Assembly (NCBI RefSeq): GCF_001431525.1
Contig: NZ_LDJH01000018.1
Span: 1 to 64,000, forward strand
Length of the DNA: 64,000 bases
Source of the DNA: Stenotrophomonas koreensis
Lineage (GTDB): Bacteria > Pseudomonadota > Gammaproteobacteria > Xanthomonadales > Xanthomonadaceae
Direction of reading: 5' to 3'
How positions within the stretch are numbered: position 1 is the first letter of the stretch; every line of letters begins with the position of its first letter. The position numbers and the translations under genes were made by a program. This document shows positions 43,846 to 54,038 of this stretch, piece by piece. The notes beneath the pieces are model-generated. The model made no database searches and had not been told where the DNA came from. It saw only the letters and a list, made by a program, of their open reading frames with translations.

Positions 43846-45012
43846 TCAGTCCTTGCCGAACAGGTCGCGGGTGTAAACCTTGTTCACCACATCGGCGATG
43901 TCATCGGTGATCCGGTTGGCCACGATCACATCGCTGACCGCCTTGAAGGCTTCCAGGTCGTTGATCACCCGCGAGTTGAAGAACTCGTCCTGCTGCAGTA
44001 CCGGCTCGAACACCACCACCTCGATGCCCTTGGCCTTGATCCGCTTCATCACCCCCTGGATCGAGGAGGCACGGAAGTTGTCCGAACCGGCCTTCATGAT
44101 CAGGCGGTAGATTCCGACCACCTTCGGCCGCCGTGCCAGGATCTGGTCGGCGATGAAGTCCTTGCGGGTGGCATTGGAGGAGACGATCGCGGCGATCAGG
44201 TTCTGCGGCACGTCGCGGTAATTGGCCAGCAGTTGTTTGGTGTCCTTGGGCAGGCAGTAGCCGCCATAACCGAAGGACGGGTTGTTGTAGTGCTTGCCGA
44301 TGCGTGGGTCCAGGCCGACGCCATCGATGATGGCGCGGGTATCCAGGCCCAGGGTCTGGGCATAGGAATCCAGTTCGTTGAAATAGGCCACGCGCATGGC
44401 CAGGTAGGTGTTGGCGAACAGCTTGATCGCCTCGGCCTCGGTGGAGTCGGTGAACAGCACCGGCACCTCGGTATCCAGCGCACCTTGCTGGAACAGGGCG
44501 GCGATCGCTTCGGCCCGCTCGCTGCGCTCACCGATGATGATCCGGCTCGGGTGCAGGTTGTCGTACAGCGCACGGCCCTCGCGCAGGAACTCCGGCGCGA
44601 AGATGATGTTGTCCGTGCCCAGCTGTTCGCGCAGATTGCGGGTGAAGCCCACCGGGATGGTGGACTTGATCAGGATCGTGGCCTGGCGGTTGACCGCCAG
44701 CACCTGGGCAATGACCGCTTCGACCGTACTGGTGTTGAAGTAGTTGGTCTGCTCGTCGTAATCGGTGGGCGTGGCCACGATCACCAGGTCAGCCTCGGTG
44801 TAGGCCGTGGTGGCTTCCGTGGTAGCGCTCAGCTGCAATGGCTTTTCGGCCAGATACTGGCTGATTTGCGCATCCTCGATTGGCGAGGTGTGCTGGTTGA
44901 TCAGCGCCACCTTGCCGGCATCGATGTCCACTGCGGTGACGCGGTTGTGCTGTGCCAACAGGATGGCATTGGACAGCCCGACATATCCGGTACCAACAAC
45001 GACGATGTTCAT
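43846..45012 (-). CDS. ugd: UDP-glucose 6-dehydrogenase (Ugd)
   Basis: Oxidises UDP-glucose twice to UDP-glucuronate, for acidic polysaccharides or lipid modification. The 388-residue protein has the NAD site [35 protein letters not shown] and the catalytic Cys in [16 protein letters not shown]. Its length and the shortness of the C-terminal domain place it with the E. coli Ugd type rather than the longer AlgD/TuaD type. It is transcribed towards rmlD and follows xanB by 54 bases, so it may belong to the xanA-xanB-ugd operon. Confidence 0.95.
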   Translation of the reverse strand: MNIVVVGTGYVGLSNAILLAQHNRVTAVDIDAGKVALINQHTSPIEDAQISQYLAEKPLQLSATTEATTAYTEADLVIVATPTDYDEQTNYFNTSTVEAVIAQVLAVNRQATILIKSTIPVGFTRNLREQLGTDNIIFAPEFLREGRALYDNLHPSRIIIGERSERAEAIAALFQQGALDTEVPVLFTDSTEAEAIKLFANTYLAMRVAYFNELDSYAQTLGLDTRAIIDGVGLDPRIGKHYNNPSFGYGGYCLPKDTKQLLANYRDVPQNLIAAIVSSNATRKDFIADQILARRPKVVGIYRLIMKAGSDNFRASSIQGVMKRIKAKGIEVVVFEPVLQQDEFFNSRVINDLEAFKAVSDVIVANRITDDIADVVNKVYTRDLFGKD

Positions 45013-45066
45013 GCTTCAACCCATGGCTGGCGCACCTGGGATGCGCGTGAGGCAGGGTGCCGGGAA

Positions 45067-46470
45067 TCAGGCACGCCCGTAGGTGTCCTCGAAACGGACG
45101 ATGTCATCCTCGCCGAGGTAGCTGCCGGACTGCACTTCGATCAGTTCCAGCGGCAGCTTGCCGGGGTTGCGCAGGCGGTGGGTCACCCCCAGCGGGATGT
45201 AGGTGCTCTGGTTTTCGGTGAGCAGGATGACGTCATCGCCGCGGGTAACCTCGGCGGTACCGCTGACCACGATCCAGTGCTCGGCACGATGGTGGTGCAT
45301 CTGCAGGCTCAGGGTGCCGCCGGGCTTGACCGTGATCCGTTTGACCTGGAAGCGCTCGCCATGGTCGATCGAATCGTAGGCGCCCCAGGGGCGGTAGACC
45401 TTGCGGTGCCAGTTGGCCTCGGGCCGGCCTTCGGCCTTGAGCCGGGCGACCACGTCCTTGACCTGCTGGACCTTGTCGGCATCGGCCACCAGAACCGCAT
45501 CGTCGGTCTGCACCACGATCACATTGTCCAGGCCGACCATGGCGATCAGATGTTCGCCATAGGCATAGCTGTTGCGGCAGTCAATGGCGATCACATCGCC
45601 GCGGGTGGCATTGCCATCGGCATCACGGGGGGAGACATCGCGCAGTGCCGACCATGAGCCGACGTCGCTCCAGCCGGCGTCCAGGGCAATCACCATGGCA
45701 TCGGCGGTCTTCTCCATCACCGCATAGTCGATGGAATCACCGGCAATGGCAGCAAAGTGCTCCTTGTCCAGGCGGGTGAAGTCGGCATCGCGTACGGCTG
45801 CGGCGAAGGCCTGGCGGCAGCCGGCTGCCATCTCCGGTGCAAAGTGCTCCAGCTCTTCCAGGTAACGCGAGGCACGCAGCAGGAACATGCCGCTGTTCCA
45901 GAAGTAATCGCCGCTGGCCACATAGTCCTGGGCGGTGGCCAGGTCGGGCTTTTCGACAAAGCGCTCGACCGGCCGCACATCGTCGTTGCCCTGCGCCTTG
46001 ATGTAGCCGTAGCCGGTTTCCGGGCCGCTCGGCACGATGCCGAAGGTGACCAGCTTGCCGTTGGTGGCGGCAGGTGCGGCCGCCAGCACTGCCGCATGGA
46101 AGGCTGTCGTGTTGGTGATCACGTGGTCCGAGGCCAGCACCAGCAGCAACGGGTCGCTGCCATCGGCAATGGCTTCCAGTGCGGCCACGGCAATGGCCGG
46201 GGCGGTATTGCGGCCGACCGGCTCCAGCAGGATGGCCTGCGGCCGCGCGCCGACCTGCAGCAGCTGTTCGGCGGCAACGAAGCGGTGGGCTTCGTTCACC
46301 ACCACGATCGGGGCCTGTGTGGCCAGGGCGGCGACCCGCTCCCAGGTGGCTTGGAGCATGGTCTTTTCATCGGCCAGCGGCAGGAACTGCTTGGGGTAGG
46401 ATTCGCGCGACAACGGCCACAGGCGGGTGCCAGAACCACCGGAAAGAATGACTGGCAAAATCGGCTGCAT
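45067..46470 (-). CDS. xanB: Bifunctional mannose-1-phosphate guanylyltransferase / mannose-6-phosphate isomerase (XanB)
   Basis: Supplies GDP-mannose: it interconverts fructose-6-phosphate and mannose-6-phosphate, and makes GDP-mannose from mannose-1-phosphate. The 467-residue protein has the pyrophosphorylase signature ILSGGSGTRLWPLSRESYPKQFL, FVEKPDLATAQ and a C-terminal cupin isomerase domain (LQMHHHRAEHWIVVSGTAEV, ending YLGEDDIVRFEDTYGR). It follows xanA by 14 bases in the same operon. XanA and XanB serve LPS and exopolysaccharide synthesis in Xanthomonas. Confidence 0.96.
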   Translation of the reverse strand: MQPILPVILSGGSGTRLWPLSRESYPKQFLPLADEKTMLQATWERVAALATQAPIVVVNEAHRFVAAEQLLQVGARPQAILLEPVGRNTAPAIAVAALEAIADGSDPLLLVLASDHVITNTTAFHAAVLAAAPAATNGKLVTFGIVPSGPETGYGYIKAQGNDDVRPVERFVEKPDLATAQDYVASGDYFWNSGMFLLRASRYLEELEHFAPEMAAGCRQAFAAAVRDADFTRLDKEHFAAIAGDSIDYAVMEKTADAMVIALDAGWSDVGSWSALRDVSPRDADGNATRGDVIAIDCRNSYAYGEHLIAMVGLDNVIVVQTDDAVLVADADKVQQVKDVVARLKAEGRPEANWHRKVYRPWGAYDSIDHGERFQVKRITVKPGGTLSLQMHHHRAEHWIVVSGTAEVTRGDDVILLTENQSTYIPLGVTHRLRNPGKLPLELIEVQSGSYLGEDDIVRFEDTYGRA

Positions 46471-46484
46471 GGAAATCTCCTGGA

Positions 46485-47831
46485 TTAGGCTTTGAGCAAT
46501 TGCTGGATCTGTTCGGTGCGCTGCTGCATCAGTGCGGCATCACCCCGGGCTTCGACATTCAGCCGCAGCAGCGGTTCGGTGTTGGAGCTGCGCAGGCTGA
46601 AACGCCAGTCGCCGAAATCGGCACTGATGCCATCGGTCTGGTCGACGGCTGGCTGCAACGGGGCAAAGGCCGCCATCACCCGGGCGATGGCCGCAGCGGC
46701 ATCATCGACCTGGAAGTTGATCTCGCCACTGCAGGGATAGGCGGCCATGCGGTCTTCCACCAGCTGGGCCAGGGACTGGCCGCTGGTGCTGACCAGGCTG
46801 GCGATCAACAGCCAGGGGATCATGCCCGAATCGCAGTAAGCGAAATCACGGAAGTAATGGTGGGCGCTCATTTCGCCGCCATAGACGGCATTTTCCGCGC
46901 GCATCCGTTCCTTGATGAAGGCGTGCCCGGTCTTGCTCTGGATCGGCTGCCCGCCCAGGGCCTGGACCATGTCGACGGTGTTCCAGGTCAGGCGCGGGTC
47001 GTGGATGACCTTGCCGCCGGGTTCCTTGGCCAGCAGGGTGGCGGCGAGCAGGCCGACCAGGTAGTAGCCCTCGATGAAGCGGCCGCTGTGGTCGAAGAAG
47101 AAGCAGCGGTCGAAATCACCGTCCCAGGCAATGCCGAAGTCGGCCCCGTGTTCGAGCACCGCCTGGGCAGTGGCGGCACGGTTTTCCGGCAGCAGCGGGT
47201 TGGGAATGCCGTTGGGGAAGTTGCCGTCCGGCTCATGCTGCAGGCGGATGAATTGCAGCGGCAGGTGCGGAGCGAGCAGGTCGATGATCGAGCCGGCCCC
47301 GCCGTTGCCGGCATTGGTGACGATCTTCAGCGGTTTGAGCGCAGCCACGTCCACGTAGCCGAGCAAGTGGGCGATATAGGCCGACTTGTCCGGATGGGCC
47401 TGCATCGGTGCCGGGCCGTCGATGGCAGGGGCCGGCATGGCCAGGACCTGGTCGCGGATCTCGAACAGGCCGGTGTCGCCACTGATCGGCCGGGCGCCTT
47501 CGCGCACCAGCTTCATGCCGTTGTAGTCCATCGGGTTGTGGCTGGCGGTCACCATCACCCCGCCGGCGGCCTGCAGGTGCGCGCTCTGGAAGTAGACTTC
47601 CTCGGTGCCGCACAGGCCGATGTCGATCACCTCGCGCCCGGCCGCGTGCAGGCCATCGGCCAGCGCCTGCTGCAGCTGCGGGCTGCTCAGGCGGACATCG
47701 CGGCCCAGCACCACCGGGCCGGCATCCAGCTGGGATGCCAAGGCAATGCCGATACGGGTGGCCAGATCTGTGTTGAGTTGGTCGGGCACACGGCCGCGGA
47801 TGTCATATGCTTTGAAGGCAGGGTGATTCAT
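46485..47831 (-). CDS. xanA: Phosphomannomutase/phosphoglucomutase (XanA, AlgC-like)
   Basis: Interconverts hexose-6- and 1-phosphates of mannose and glucose, feeding XanB, GalU and RmlA. The 448-residue protein starts [16 protein letters not shown]. The catalytic phosphoserine is in [17 protein letters not shown], magnesium ligands in [11 protein letters not shown], the sugar loop is [13 protein letters not shown] and the phosphate loop [13 protein letters not shown] second ATG two codons upstream (47837) is possible. It leads the xanA-xanB-(ugd) operon and is divergent from scoA. Confidence 0.95.
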   Translation of the reverse strand: MNHPAFKAYDIRGRVPDQLNTDLATRIGIALASQLDAGPVVLGRDVRLSSPQLQQALADGLHAAGREVIDIGLCGTEEVYFQSAHLQAAGGVMVTASHNPMDYNGMKLVREGARPISGDTGLFEIRDQVLAMPAPAIDGPAPMQAHPDKSAYIAHLLGYVDVAALKPLKIVTNAGNGGAGSIIDLLAPHLPLQFIRLQHEPDGNFPNGIPNPLLPENRAATAQAVLEHGADFGIAWDGDFDRCFFFDHSGRFIEGYYLVGLLAATLLAKEPGGKVIHDPRLTWNTVDMVQALGGQPIQSKTGHAFIKERMRAENAVYGGEMSAHHYFRDFAYCDSGMIPWLLIASLVSTSGQSLAQLVEDRMAAYPCSGEINFQVDDAAAAIARVMAAFAPLQPAVDQTDGISADFGDWRFSLRSSNTEPLLRLNVEARGDAALMQQRTEQIQQLLKA

Positions 47832-47973
47832 GCACATTCACTTTGGGATTGCAGGTGCCAAGTGTAGCTCGCACAAGCTTTACCAAGGCGTGGACGAGTG
47901 GACGAAAGTACAGCAGGTGGGGTGCCTGGCGATGGCTAGAATCCCCTGACAACCTTTTTGACGAGTACGGCCC

Positions 47974-48711
47974 ATGACCGATGCTTCTTCCGCCGGCGCC
48001 ATGCGCAAAGGCAAGTTGTACCCCGACGCGGCCAGCGCACTGGCTGACCTAGTGGCCGATGGCCAGACCCTGGCGGTAGGCGGGTTTGGCCTGTGTGGCA
48101 TCCCGGAGGCCTTGATTGCCGCCCTGCGCGACACTGGGGTGAGCGGGTTGACCGCCATTTCCAACAATGCCGGTGTCGATGGCTTCGGCCTGGGCCAGCT
48201 GCTGGCCACCCGCCAGATCAAGAAGATGATTTCGTCCTATGTGGGCGAAAACAAGGAATTCGAGCGCCAGTACCTGTCCGGTGAACTGGAGCTGGAATTC
48301 AACCCGCAGGGCACCCTGGCCGAGCGCCTGCGCGCTGGCGGTGCCGGCATTCCGGCTTTCTTCACCGCCACCGGCTACGGCACGGTAGTGGCAGATGGCA
48401 AGGAAACCCGTCAGTTCGACGGCAAGCACTACGTGCTGGAAACCGCCCTGCGTGCCGATGTGGCCCTGGTCAAGGCTTGGAAGGCCGACACCGCCGGCAA
48501 CCTGGTGTTCCGCAAGACCGCACGCAACTTCAACCCGGCCTGCGCGATGGCCGGCAAGGTGTGCGTGGTCGAGGTCGAGGAGCTGGTCGAGGTCGGTGCG
48601 ATCGACCCGGACCAGGTCCACCTGCCGGGTATCTATGTCCATCGTATCGTGGTCAATTCCACGCCGGAAAAACGCATCGAACAGCGCACCGTGCGTGCGG
48701 AGGGCAACTGA
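47974..48711 (+). CDS. scoA: 3-oxoacid CoA-transferase subunit A
   Basis: With ScoB it moves CoA from succinyl-CoA to acetoacetate (or 3-oxoadipate), opening ketone-body or aromatic breakdown products to beta-oxidation. The 245-residue protein shows the family-I CoA-transferase A signature [54 protein letters not shown] and [11 protein letters not shown]. The start [18 protein letters not shown] could be trimmed to MRKGKLYPD. It precedes scoB by two bases. Acetoacetate from FahA/MaiA (15-17 kb) would be a natural substrate. Confidence 0.95.
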   Translation: MTDASSAGAMRKGKLYPDAASALADLVADGQTLAVGGFGLCGIPEALIAALRDTGVSGLTAISNNAGVDGFGLGQLLATRQIKKMISSYVGENKEFERQYLSGELELEFNPQGTLAERLRAGGAGIPAFFTATGYGTVVADGKETRQFDGKHYVLETALRADVALVKAWKADTAGNLVFRKTARNFNPACAMAGKVCVVEVEELVEVGAIDPDQVHLPGIYVHRIVVNSTPEKRIEQRTVRAEGN

Positions 48712-48713
48712 CC

Positions 48714-49340
<627 letters not shown>

Positions 49341-49353
49341 GCCAGGCTGCAGC

Positions 49354-49382
49354 CACAGGCCGGGCGGTTTCCCCGGCCTGTG
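49354..49382. terminator. Hairpin between scoB and the WbsX-type gene
   Basis: CACAGGCCGGG (49354-49364) pairs with CCCGGCCTGTG (49372-49382) over 11 bp with a 7-base loop. There is no T-run, so termination strength is uncertain. The flanking genes converge. Confidence 0.6.
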
Positions 49383-49434
49383 ACAGCCCTCCCGCGCAGA
49401 CCAGCGTGCAAGGCTGGCGCGGTGTCATCACCGT

Positions 49435-51450
49435 TTACTTTCCGGGCAACTGTAGCGTGTCAATGCACTGATAACCGGCCTGCTGCGATGCCAGACAGAG
49501 AAGTGATTCCAGTGCCCCGGTACTGTTGCCATCGTGCCCGGCATTGCCGGCTTCAAACATTGAACGCGGCAGATGGGCATCCAAGATCGGCCTCAGGGCC
49601 TGCAGGCGTACCCAGAACATGCCGCCGGCAATGACATCGAGCGGGGTGTGGTCAGTTTCCGTCAGGCCCAGACGTACCGACAGTGAGTTCAGACGATCGG
49701 CCTGTGTGTGGCCCAGGGGAGGGCATGGTTTGAGCTGCCCCTCCGGGGCAACCATGCCCAAGGCCGGATTGGCCTGGAAGGCGGCAAAGACCTGCTGCGT
49801 CGGTTGTGCTGCGAGCAGCCGTGGGATCATCTGCCTGCCTTGCCCGCGCTGGCGAGTGTTGTCGGCATGCAGCTTGAGTACCACCTGCTCGCCTTCATCA
49901 AGCAAGCGTCCGGCCATTTCCAGGAACGGCAGGATGTCGCGGCCTTGCCCGGGCACGGTGTAGGTTTCGATGCCCAGGCTGCTCTGCGCGGTGATCGCAT
50001 CGATTCGTTCGCGCTGCTCCTTGGTGGTGGTGACCACCACCCGCCACGGCAGGCCGGCAGCCTGCAAGGCAGCAAGCAGGTTGGCCAATTCTTCGGCGCA
50101 ACTGGCATGGATGACGGCACAGGGGCGCATCGGCACACTGTCTTGAGGCGGGGCTTGCAGTGCCTGCCGGGTGGCCTGCAGCCAGGCATGCCCCAGCCGG
50201 GCATCCGGCTCCAGCACCGCGCCTTCGGCCCATTCGTTCCACGCGTTGATGAAGACCAGGCGCTGGTTGGCCGGGGTTTCCTTGAGCCGCTGGTGGATGG
50301 TGGTATGAAGCCAGTCACGGTAGCCACGCGGTGAGGCGTGCAGGTAGATGCGGCCCTTGCCCGAGCGGCGCGCTTCGTTGTCCCAGCCGGGGTTCACGCC
50401 GGGGTACAACGTGTAAGAAGGCAGGGGGCGGGCGGCGATTTCGCTGGCCAGTTCGCGCCAGTCTCGCACGTCACCCCGGAAGTCGGGGTTGATCAGGCGT
50501 TGGCGGCCACCGATGTCCTGCGGGTTGCTCATGTTCGGCGGGAACTCGACGGCGGCATCAAAGCCGATGTCGCGAGGATCCGGGCGCTCGAAGCCCTGGA
50601 CATAGGCCAGGTGGATTTCTCCGATGCCGTTGTCGCGGCACCAGGTGCGCCAGCGTGCGGCCGTGGCCCGCGCATCGGGCAACAGGTGGGGTCGGTAGAC
50701 CAGCAGCATCGGCTTGCCATCCACCTTCAGTGCGCGGCGGTCGCGCAGGTAGTCGGCAACGTGGGCAATGAAGGCCAGGTCATCTTCGGCGCTGTGCTGT
50801 TGGGCGATCAGGATGTCGTGGTCACGCCCGTCCCAGCGCCGGGCCCAGTTCTCGTTGGCCCAGCACAGGCAGAAAGGCAGCTCGATGCTGGCATCGTCCA
50901 GCCATTGGCGCAGCGGCACTTCCATCAGGGTGCGGCCGCTGAACCAGTAGAAGTAGAAGCAGAAGGCGCCAATGCCGTACTCGGCCGCAAGGCGAGCCTG
51001 GTCACGCATGACCTGGGGGTTGCGCAGATCATAAAAGCCCAGGTCGGCCGGCAGCCGGGGTTGGACGTGGCCTTCGAACTGGGGCAGGGCCCGGGTGACG
51101 TTGCGCCATTCGGTGAAGCCTTTCCCCCACCAGACGTCGTTTTCGGCAAAGGTGTGGAATTGCGGCAGATAAAACGCCACCAGGGTTGCCGGCATCGGTT
51201 CGGGCAGTTCCCCCAGCTCATGGGCAACATGGCCGATGGCCGGTTCGTCGGCCCGCAGGCGCAGTTGCTGCCGGGTATGGCCGTTCTTGTCGACTTGGCC
51301 CTGCTGTGGCTGTGGGACCCAATGTCGGGCGCGTGACAGTACGAGCGTGCGCAGACGGTCACGTTGGCCATCAGACAGGGGCAGGGAGCGAAAGACGGCG
51401 CGGCCGAGGTGGTAAACCTGCCGGCGCAGGTGGGAGATCAACAGGTTCAT
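49435..51450 (-). CDS. Large glycan-biosynthesis protein: WbsX (GH99-like) domain plus RgpF-type C-terminal domain
   Basis: A 671-residue protein. Residues about 85-440 form a WbsX/GH99-like TIM-barrel: LVAFYLPQFHTFAENDVWWGKGFTEWRNV, FYFYWFSGRTLMEVPLR, WANENWARRWDG and FINAWNEWAEGAVLEPDARLG. Residues about 455-665 match the rhamnan-synthesis F (RgpF) domain, with VVLKLHADNTRQRG and VIAGGMFWVRLQALRPIL. Such proteins occur in O-antigen loci, where RgpF-like domains transfer rhamnose; enzymatic activity of WbsX domains is not settled. ATG 51450 was chosen because MNLLISHLRRQVYHLG begins a typical N-terminus; the frame extends 17 codons upstream. It is an orphan about 11 kb from the glycan locus, but near rmlBACD. 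Confidence 0.85.
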   Translation of the reverse strand: MNLLISHLRRQVYHLGRAVFRSLPLSDGQRDRLRTLVLSRARHWVPQPQQGQVDKNGHTRQQLRLRADEPAIGHVAHELGELPEPMPATLVAFYLPQFHTFAENDVWWGKGFTEWRNVTRALPQFEGHVQPRLPADLGFYDLRNPQVMRDQARLAAEYGIGAFCFYFYWFSGRTLMEVPLRQWLDDASIELPFCLCWANENWARRWDGRDHDILIAQQHSAEDDLAFIAHVADYLRDRRALKVDGKPMLLVYRPHLLPDARATAARWRTWCRDNGIGEIHLAYVQGFERPDPRDIGFDAAVEFPPNMSNPQDIGGRQRLINPDFRGDVRDWRELASEIAARPLPSYTLYPGVNPGWDNEARRSGKGRIYLHASPRGYRDWLHTTIHQRLKETPANQRLVFINAWNEWAEGAVLEPDARLGHAWLQATRQALQAPPQDSVPMRPCAVIHASCAEELANLLAALQAAGLPWRVVVTTTKEQRERIDAITAQSSLGIETYTVPGQGRDILPFLEMAGRLLDEGEQVVLKLHADNTRQRGQGRQMIPRLLAAQPTQQVFAAFQANPALGMVAPEGQLKPCPPLGHTQADRLNSLSVRLGLTETDHTPLDVIAGGMFWVRLQALRPILDAHLPRSMFEAGNAGHDGNSTGALESLLCLASQQAGYQCIDTLQLPGK

Positions 51451-51640
51451 CCAGACACGGCTGACAGAAAAGGGCGGTGGCCGCTGATCATGGCAGGCCA
51501 CCGGGTCCTATTCTCGGGGCAGCCGCCGCCATGGGCAAATGTACTGCCCGCGGCCCTTGCGTGTGGTGCACGGGGAGCGGACGCGGGATGGGCTCGGTCG
51601 TTGCCGGGTCAGCCCGGCGGCTTGCCCGGACCAGCATGCA

Positions 51641-52294
51641 TCATTGCTGATGGGTTGAGTCCGGCAGACTACCGGCGTGTTGCTGACCCTGCTGCAGGCT
51701 CCATCCCGCAATCTGCTGGCTGATTCGGCCCAGTGCCTGTTCAAAGGCCGGGACGACCTGCTCGATGGCCGTGCCTGCAGCCGGTACGGCCTGGCTGAAG
51801 GTGTGGCTGCCGACCAGGCGCTGGCTGGCGCTGTGCAGCAGCTTGGCATTGACCACGATGGTTGCCTGCGGGGTGGCATGGCCGGCGTAGTCGGCCTCGA
51901 AGCGGCGGATGTCCAGCAGCAGCCGGTAGTCGGCGCGCAGGCCGCTGCTCAGCCGGGCCACGCCGGGGGCCTTGCCCGAGTCCTCGAGCACGCGCAGCAC
52001 GCTGGTTTCCAGCAGGTCGGTGGCCGGCATCGACCAGGTGGCGCCGCGGTAGACCTGCAACTGCTGCGCCTGCGGTCGTACCGCGATGCGCGGGCTGTCG
52101 AGCATGCGCTCGGCGGCGGGTTTGGCAATGCCCAGCTGCCAGTCCACCTGCGGCCACTGCGCACTGCTGCTGTCCAGTTGGGTGGTCAGCGGGGTGTAGA
52201 CGGTGATGTGCCGGGGCTTGCCGCCGCCGAGCAGGGCGCAGCCGGCCAGCAGGATCGGCAGGCACAGGGCGGACAGGGTCTGCTGGATCTTCAT
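51641..52294 (-). CDS. ABC-type transport auxiliary lipoprotein (PqiC-like) of the Mla/Mce operon
   Basis: A 217-residue lipoprotein with signal peptide and lipobox LAGC (Cys19). The domain has ITVYTPLTTQLD near the start, then RIAVRPQAQQLQVYRGATWSMPATDLLE, the pattern of PqiC-type auxiliary lipoproteins that accompany MCE systems at the outer membrane. The ATG overlaps the mce stop by ATGA. It is the last gene of the operon. Confidence 0.85.
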   Translation of the reverse strand: MKIQQTLSALCLPILLAGCALLGGGKPRHITVYTPLTTQLDSSSAQWPQVDWQLGIAKPAAERMLDSPRIAVRPQAQQLQVYRGATWSMPATDLLETSVLRVLEDSGKAPGVARLSSGLRADYRLLLDIRRFEADYAGHATPQATIVVNAKLLHSASQRLVGSHTFSQAVPAAGTAIEQVVPAFEQALGRISQQIAGWSLQQGQQHAGSLPDSTHQQ

Positions 52295-53220
52295 TGTGGG
52301 TCGAACTCCTTGGGGGTTTCGCGGCCCATCAGGTAGCCGGCTGGGTTGTTTTCCAGCCGTTCGGTCACCTGGCGCAGGTCGCCGATCAGGCCGCGCAGCT
52401 CGGTCAGCGTCGGTCCGAGCTGGCCCAGCCCCTCGTTGGCGAAACTGTTGATCGCCGCCCGGTTCTCGCCCAGGATCCCATCGGCATTGCCGGCGGCCGA
52501 ATCGAGTTTGGTCAGGGTGGTGTCGAGCTTGTCCAGCAACGGTGGCAGCTGCTGGACCAGGTCGCGGTCCAGCCGGCCGATGGCGGTATTGGTGGTGTCC
52601 AGGGTGGTTTCCAGTTTGCGTGCGGCATCACGTGCGCTGATCAGCAGTGCCTGGGTGCCCTGGTCGCGGCTGGCCAGGTTGCCACTGATCGTCTCCAGGT
52701 GCTGCAGGGTGGTGCTGATGCTGGCGACATTGGCATCGGACAGGATCTGGTCCATCCGTTCGACGATGCGGTTGGCCGTGGCCGAGATGTTCTGCAGCGC
52801 CGACGGGGCGGTGGTGATCTGCGGCACTGCCTGCCGGCTGCTGTCGACCAGGCGTGGTGCCTGCGGGCTGCCGCCGGTGAGCTGGATGATCGGCGGGCCG
52901 GTCAGGCTGCTGATCGCCAGCTTGGCCTGGGTATCGGTCTTGACCGGGGTGGAGGCATTCAGGCGCAGCTGGGCGATGACCTTGCGCGGGTCACGGGGAT
53001 CCAGTTCCAGGTCGGTGATCGAGCCGACTGCGATGCCGTTGTATTGCACCGGACTGCCGACACTCAGGCCGGTCACCGCTTCGGTGAACACCACCCGGTA
53101 GAGCTGCCAGTTGCGCTCGGAGGAAAACTTCGCCGCCCACAGGCCGAAGCCGAGCAGGCCCAGGGCGCTGAGCAGGGTGAAAACACCGATCAGGACGAAA
53201 TTGGCACGGGTTTCCATCAT
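52291..53220 (-). CDS. MCE-domain substrate-binding protein of a lipid ABC transporter (MlaD-like)
   Basis: A 309-residue inner-membrane-anchored periplasmic protein. One membrane span (NFVLIGVFTLLSALGLLGFGLW, about 7-28) precedes the MCE domain (about 38-115): YRVVFTEAVTGLSVGSPVQYNGIAVGSI, typical of YrbD/MlaD. The long helical C-terminus (about 140-300) with LEKLDTTLTKLDSAAGN-like heptads is usual for larger MCE proteins. It forms hexamers that pass phospholipids between membranes. ATG 53220 shares one base with the ATPase stop (TGATG). Confidence 0.9.
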   Translation of the reverse strand: MMETRANFVLIGVFTLLSALGLLGFGLWAAKFSSERNWQLYRVVFTEAVTGLSVGSPVQYNGIAVGSITDLELDPRDPRKVIAQLRLNASTPVKTDTQAKLAISSLTGPPIIQLTGGSPQAPRLVDSSRQAVPQITTAPSALQNISATANRIVERMDQILSDANVASISTTLQHLETISGNLASRDQGTQALLISARDAARKLETTLDTTNTAIGRLDRDLVQQLPPLLDKLDTTLTKLDSAAGNADGILGENRAAINSFANEGLGQLGPTLTELRGLIGDLRQVTERLENNPAGYLMGRETPKEFDPQ

Positions 53221-54035
53221 CAATCCTTCTTCTGTGCTGCCTGCTGCGCGGCGCGCGCGCGCGGGCCATGGAAATAGTCCTGCACCCAGGGGTGGTCGAG
53301 CTGTTCGATCTGCGCCAGCGGTGCGCAGGCAATCACTTTCCTGTCGGCCAGCACCGCGACCCGGTTGCAGACCGCATACAGGGTATCCAGATCATGGGTG
53401 ATCACCACCACGGTCAGGCCCAGTGCCTGCTGCAGGGTGAGCACCAGCTGGTCGAAGCCGGCCGCACCGATCGGGTCCAGCCCGGCGGTAGGCTCGTCCA
53501 GGAACAGCAGCGGCGGGTCCAGCGCCAGCGCCCGCGCCAGGCCGGCGCGCTTGCGCATGCCACCGGACAGCTCGGCGGGCAGCTTGTGGAGCGCATCGGC
53601 CGGCAGGCCGGCCAGCTTGACCTTGAGCAGGGCCAGTTCGTAGAGCCAGCGCTCGGACAGTTCCGGGTGGTGCTCCTTCAGCGGCACCTGCACGTTCTCG
53701 CCCACGGTCAGGGAAGAAAACAGCGCACCGTCCTGGAACAGGATGCCGGTATTGCGCTGGACGTGGTGGGGGTCGTCCTGTGGCCCGGGCGGTACCTGTG
53801 CGCCCAGTACCTGGATGCTGCCGGCACTGGGCCGGCGCAGGCCGACGATGCTGCGCATCAACACCGATTTGCCGCTGCCCGAGCCGCCGACAATGCCGAG
53901 GATCTCACCACGGTGGACTTCCAGATCCAGCCCGTCATGCACCAGCTGGCTGCCGAAACGGTTGACCAGGCCACTGACACGGACCACGACCTCGGGGGCC
54001 GGATCCGGTTGGATGGTCGGATGCGCGCCAGTCAT
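53220..54035 (-). CDS. ATPase of a lipid-transport ABC system (MlaF-like)
   Basis: A 271-residue cytosolic ATPase. Walker A is GGSGSGKSVLMRS, the signature is LSGGMRKRAGLARAL, Walker B is LLFLDEPTAGLDP and the switch His is in VVITHDLDTL. The C-terminal tail includes YFHGPRARAAQQAAQ, as in MlaF-type proteins. It lies between the permease (three bases apart) and the MCE gene. Confidence 0.93.
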   Translation of the reverse strand: MTGAHPTIQPDPAPEVVVRVSGLVNRFGSQLVHDGLDLEVHRGEILGIVGGSGSGKSVLMRSIVGLRRPSAGSIQVLGAQVPPGPQDDPHHVQRNTGILFQDGALFSSLTVGENVQVPLKEHHPELSERWLYELALLKVKLAGLPADALHKLPAELSGGMRKRAGLARALALDPPLLFLDEPTAGLDPIGAAGFDQLVLTLQQALGLTVVVITHDLDTLYAVCNRVAVLADRKVIACAPLAQIEQLDHPWVQDYFHGPRARAAQQAAQKKD

Positions 54036-54038
54036 CGC

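Noticed and set aside
43825..45657. A 610-codon plus-strand frame opposite ugd and xanB
   Set aside because: Antisense to two certain genes; composition typical of a shadow frame.
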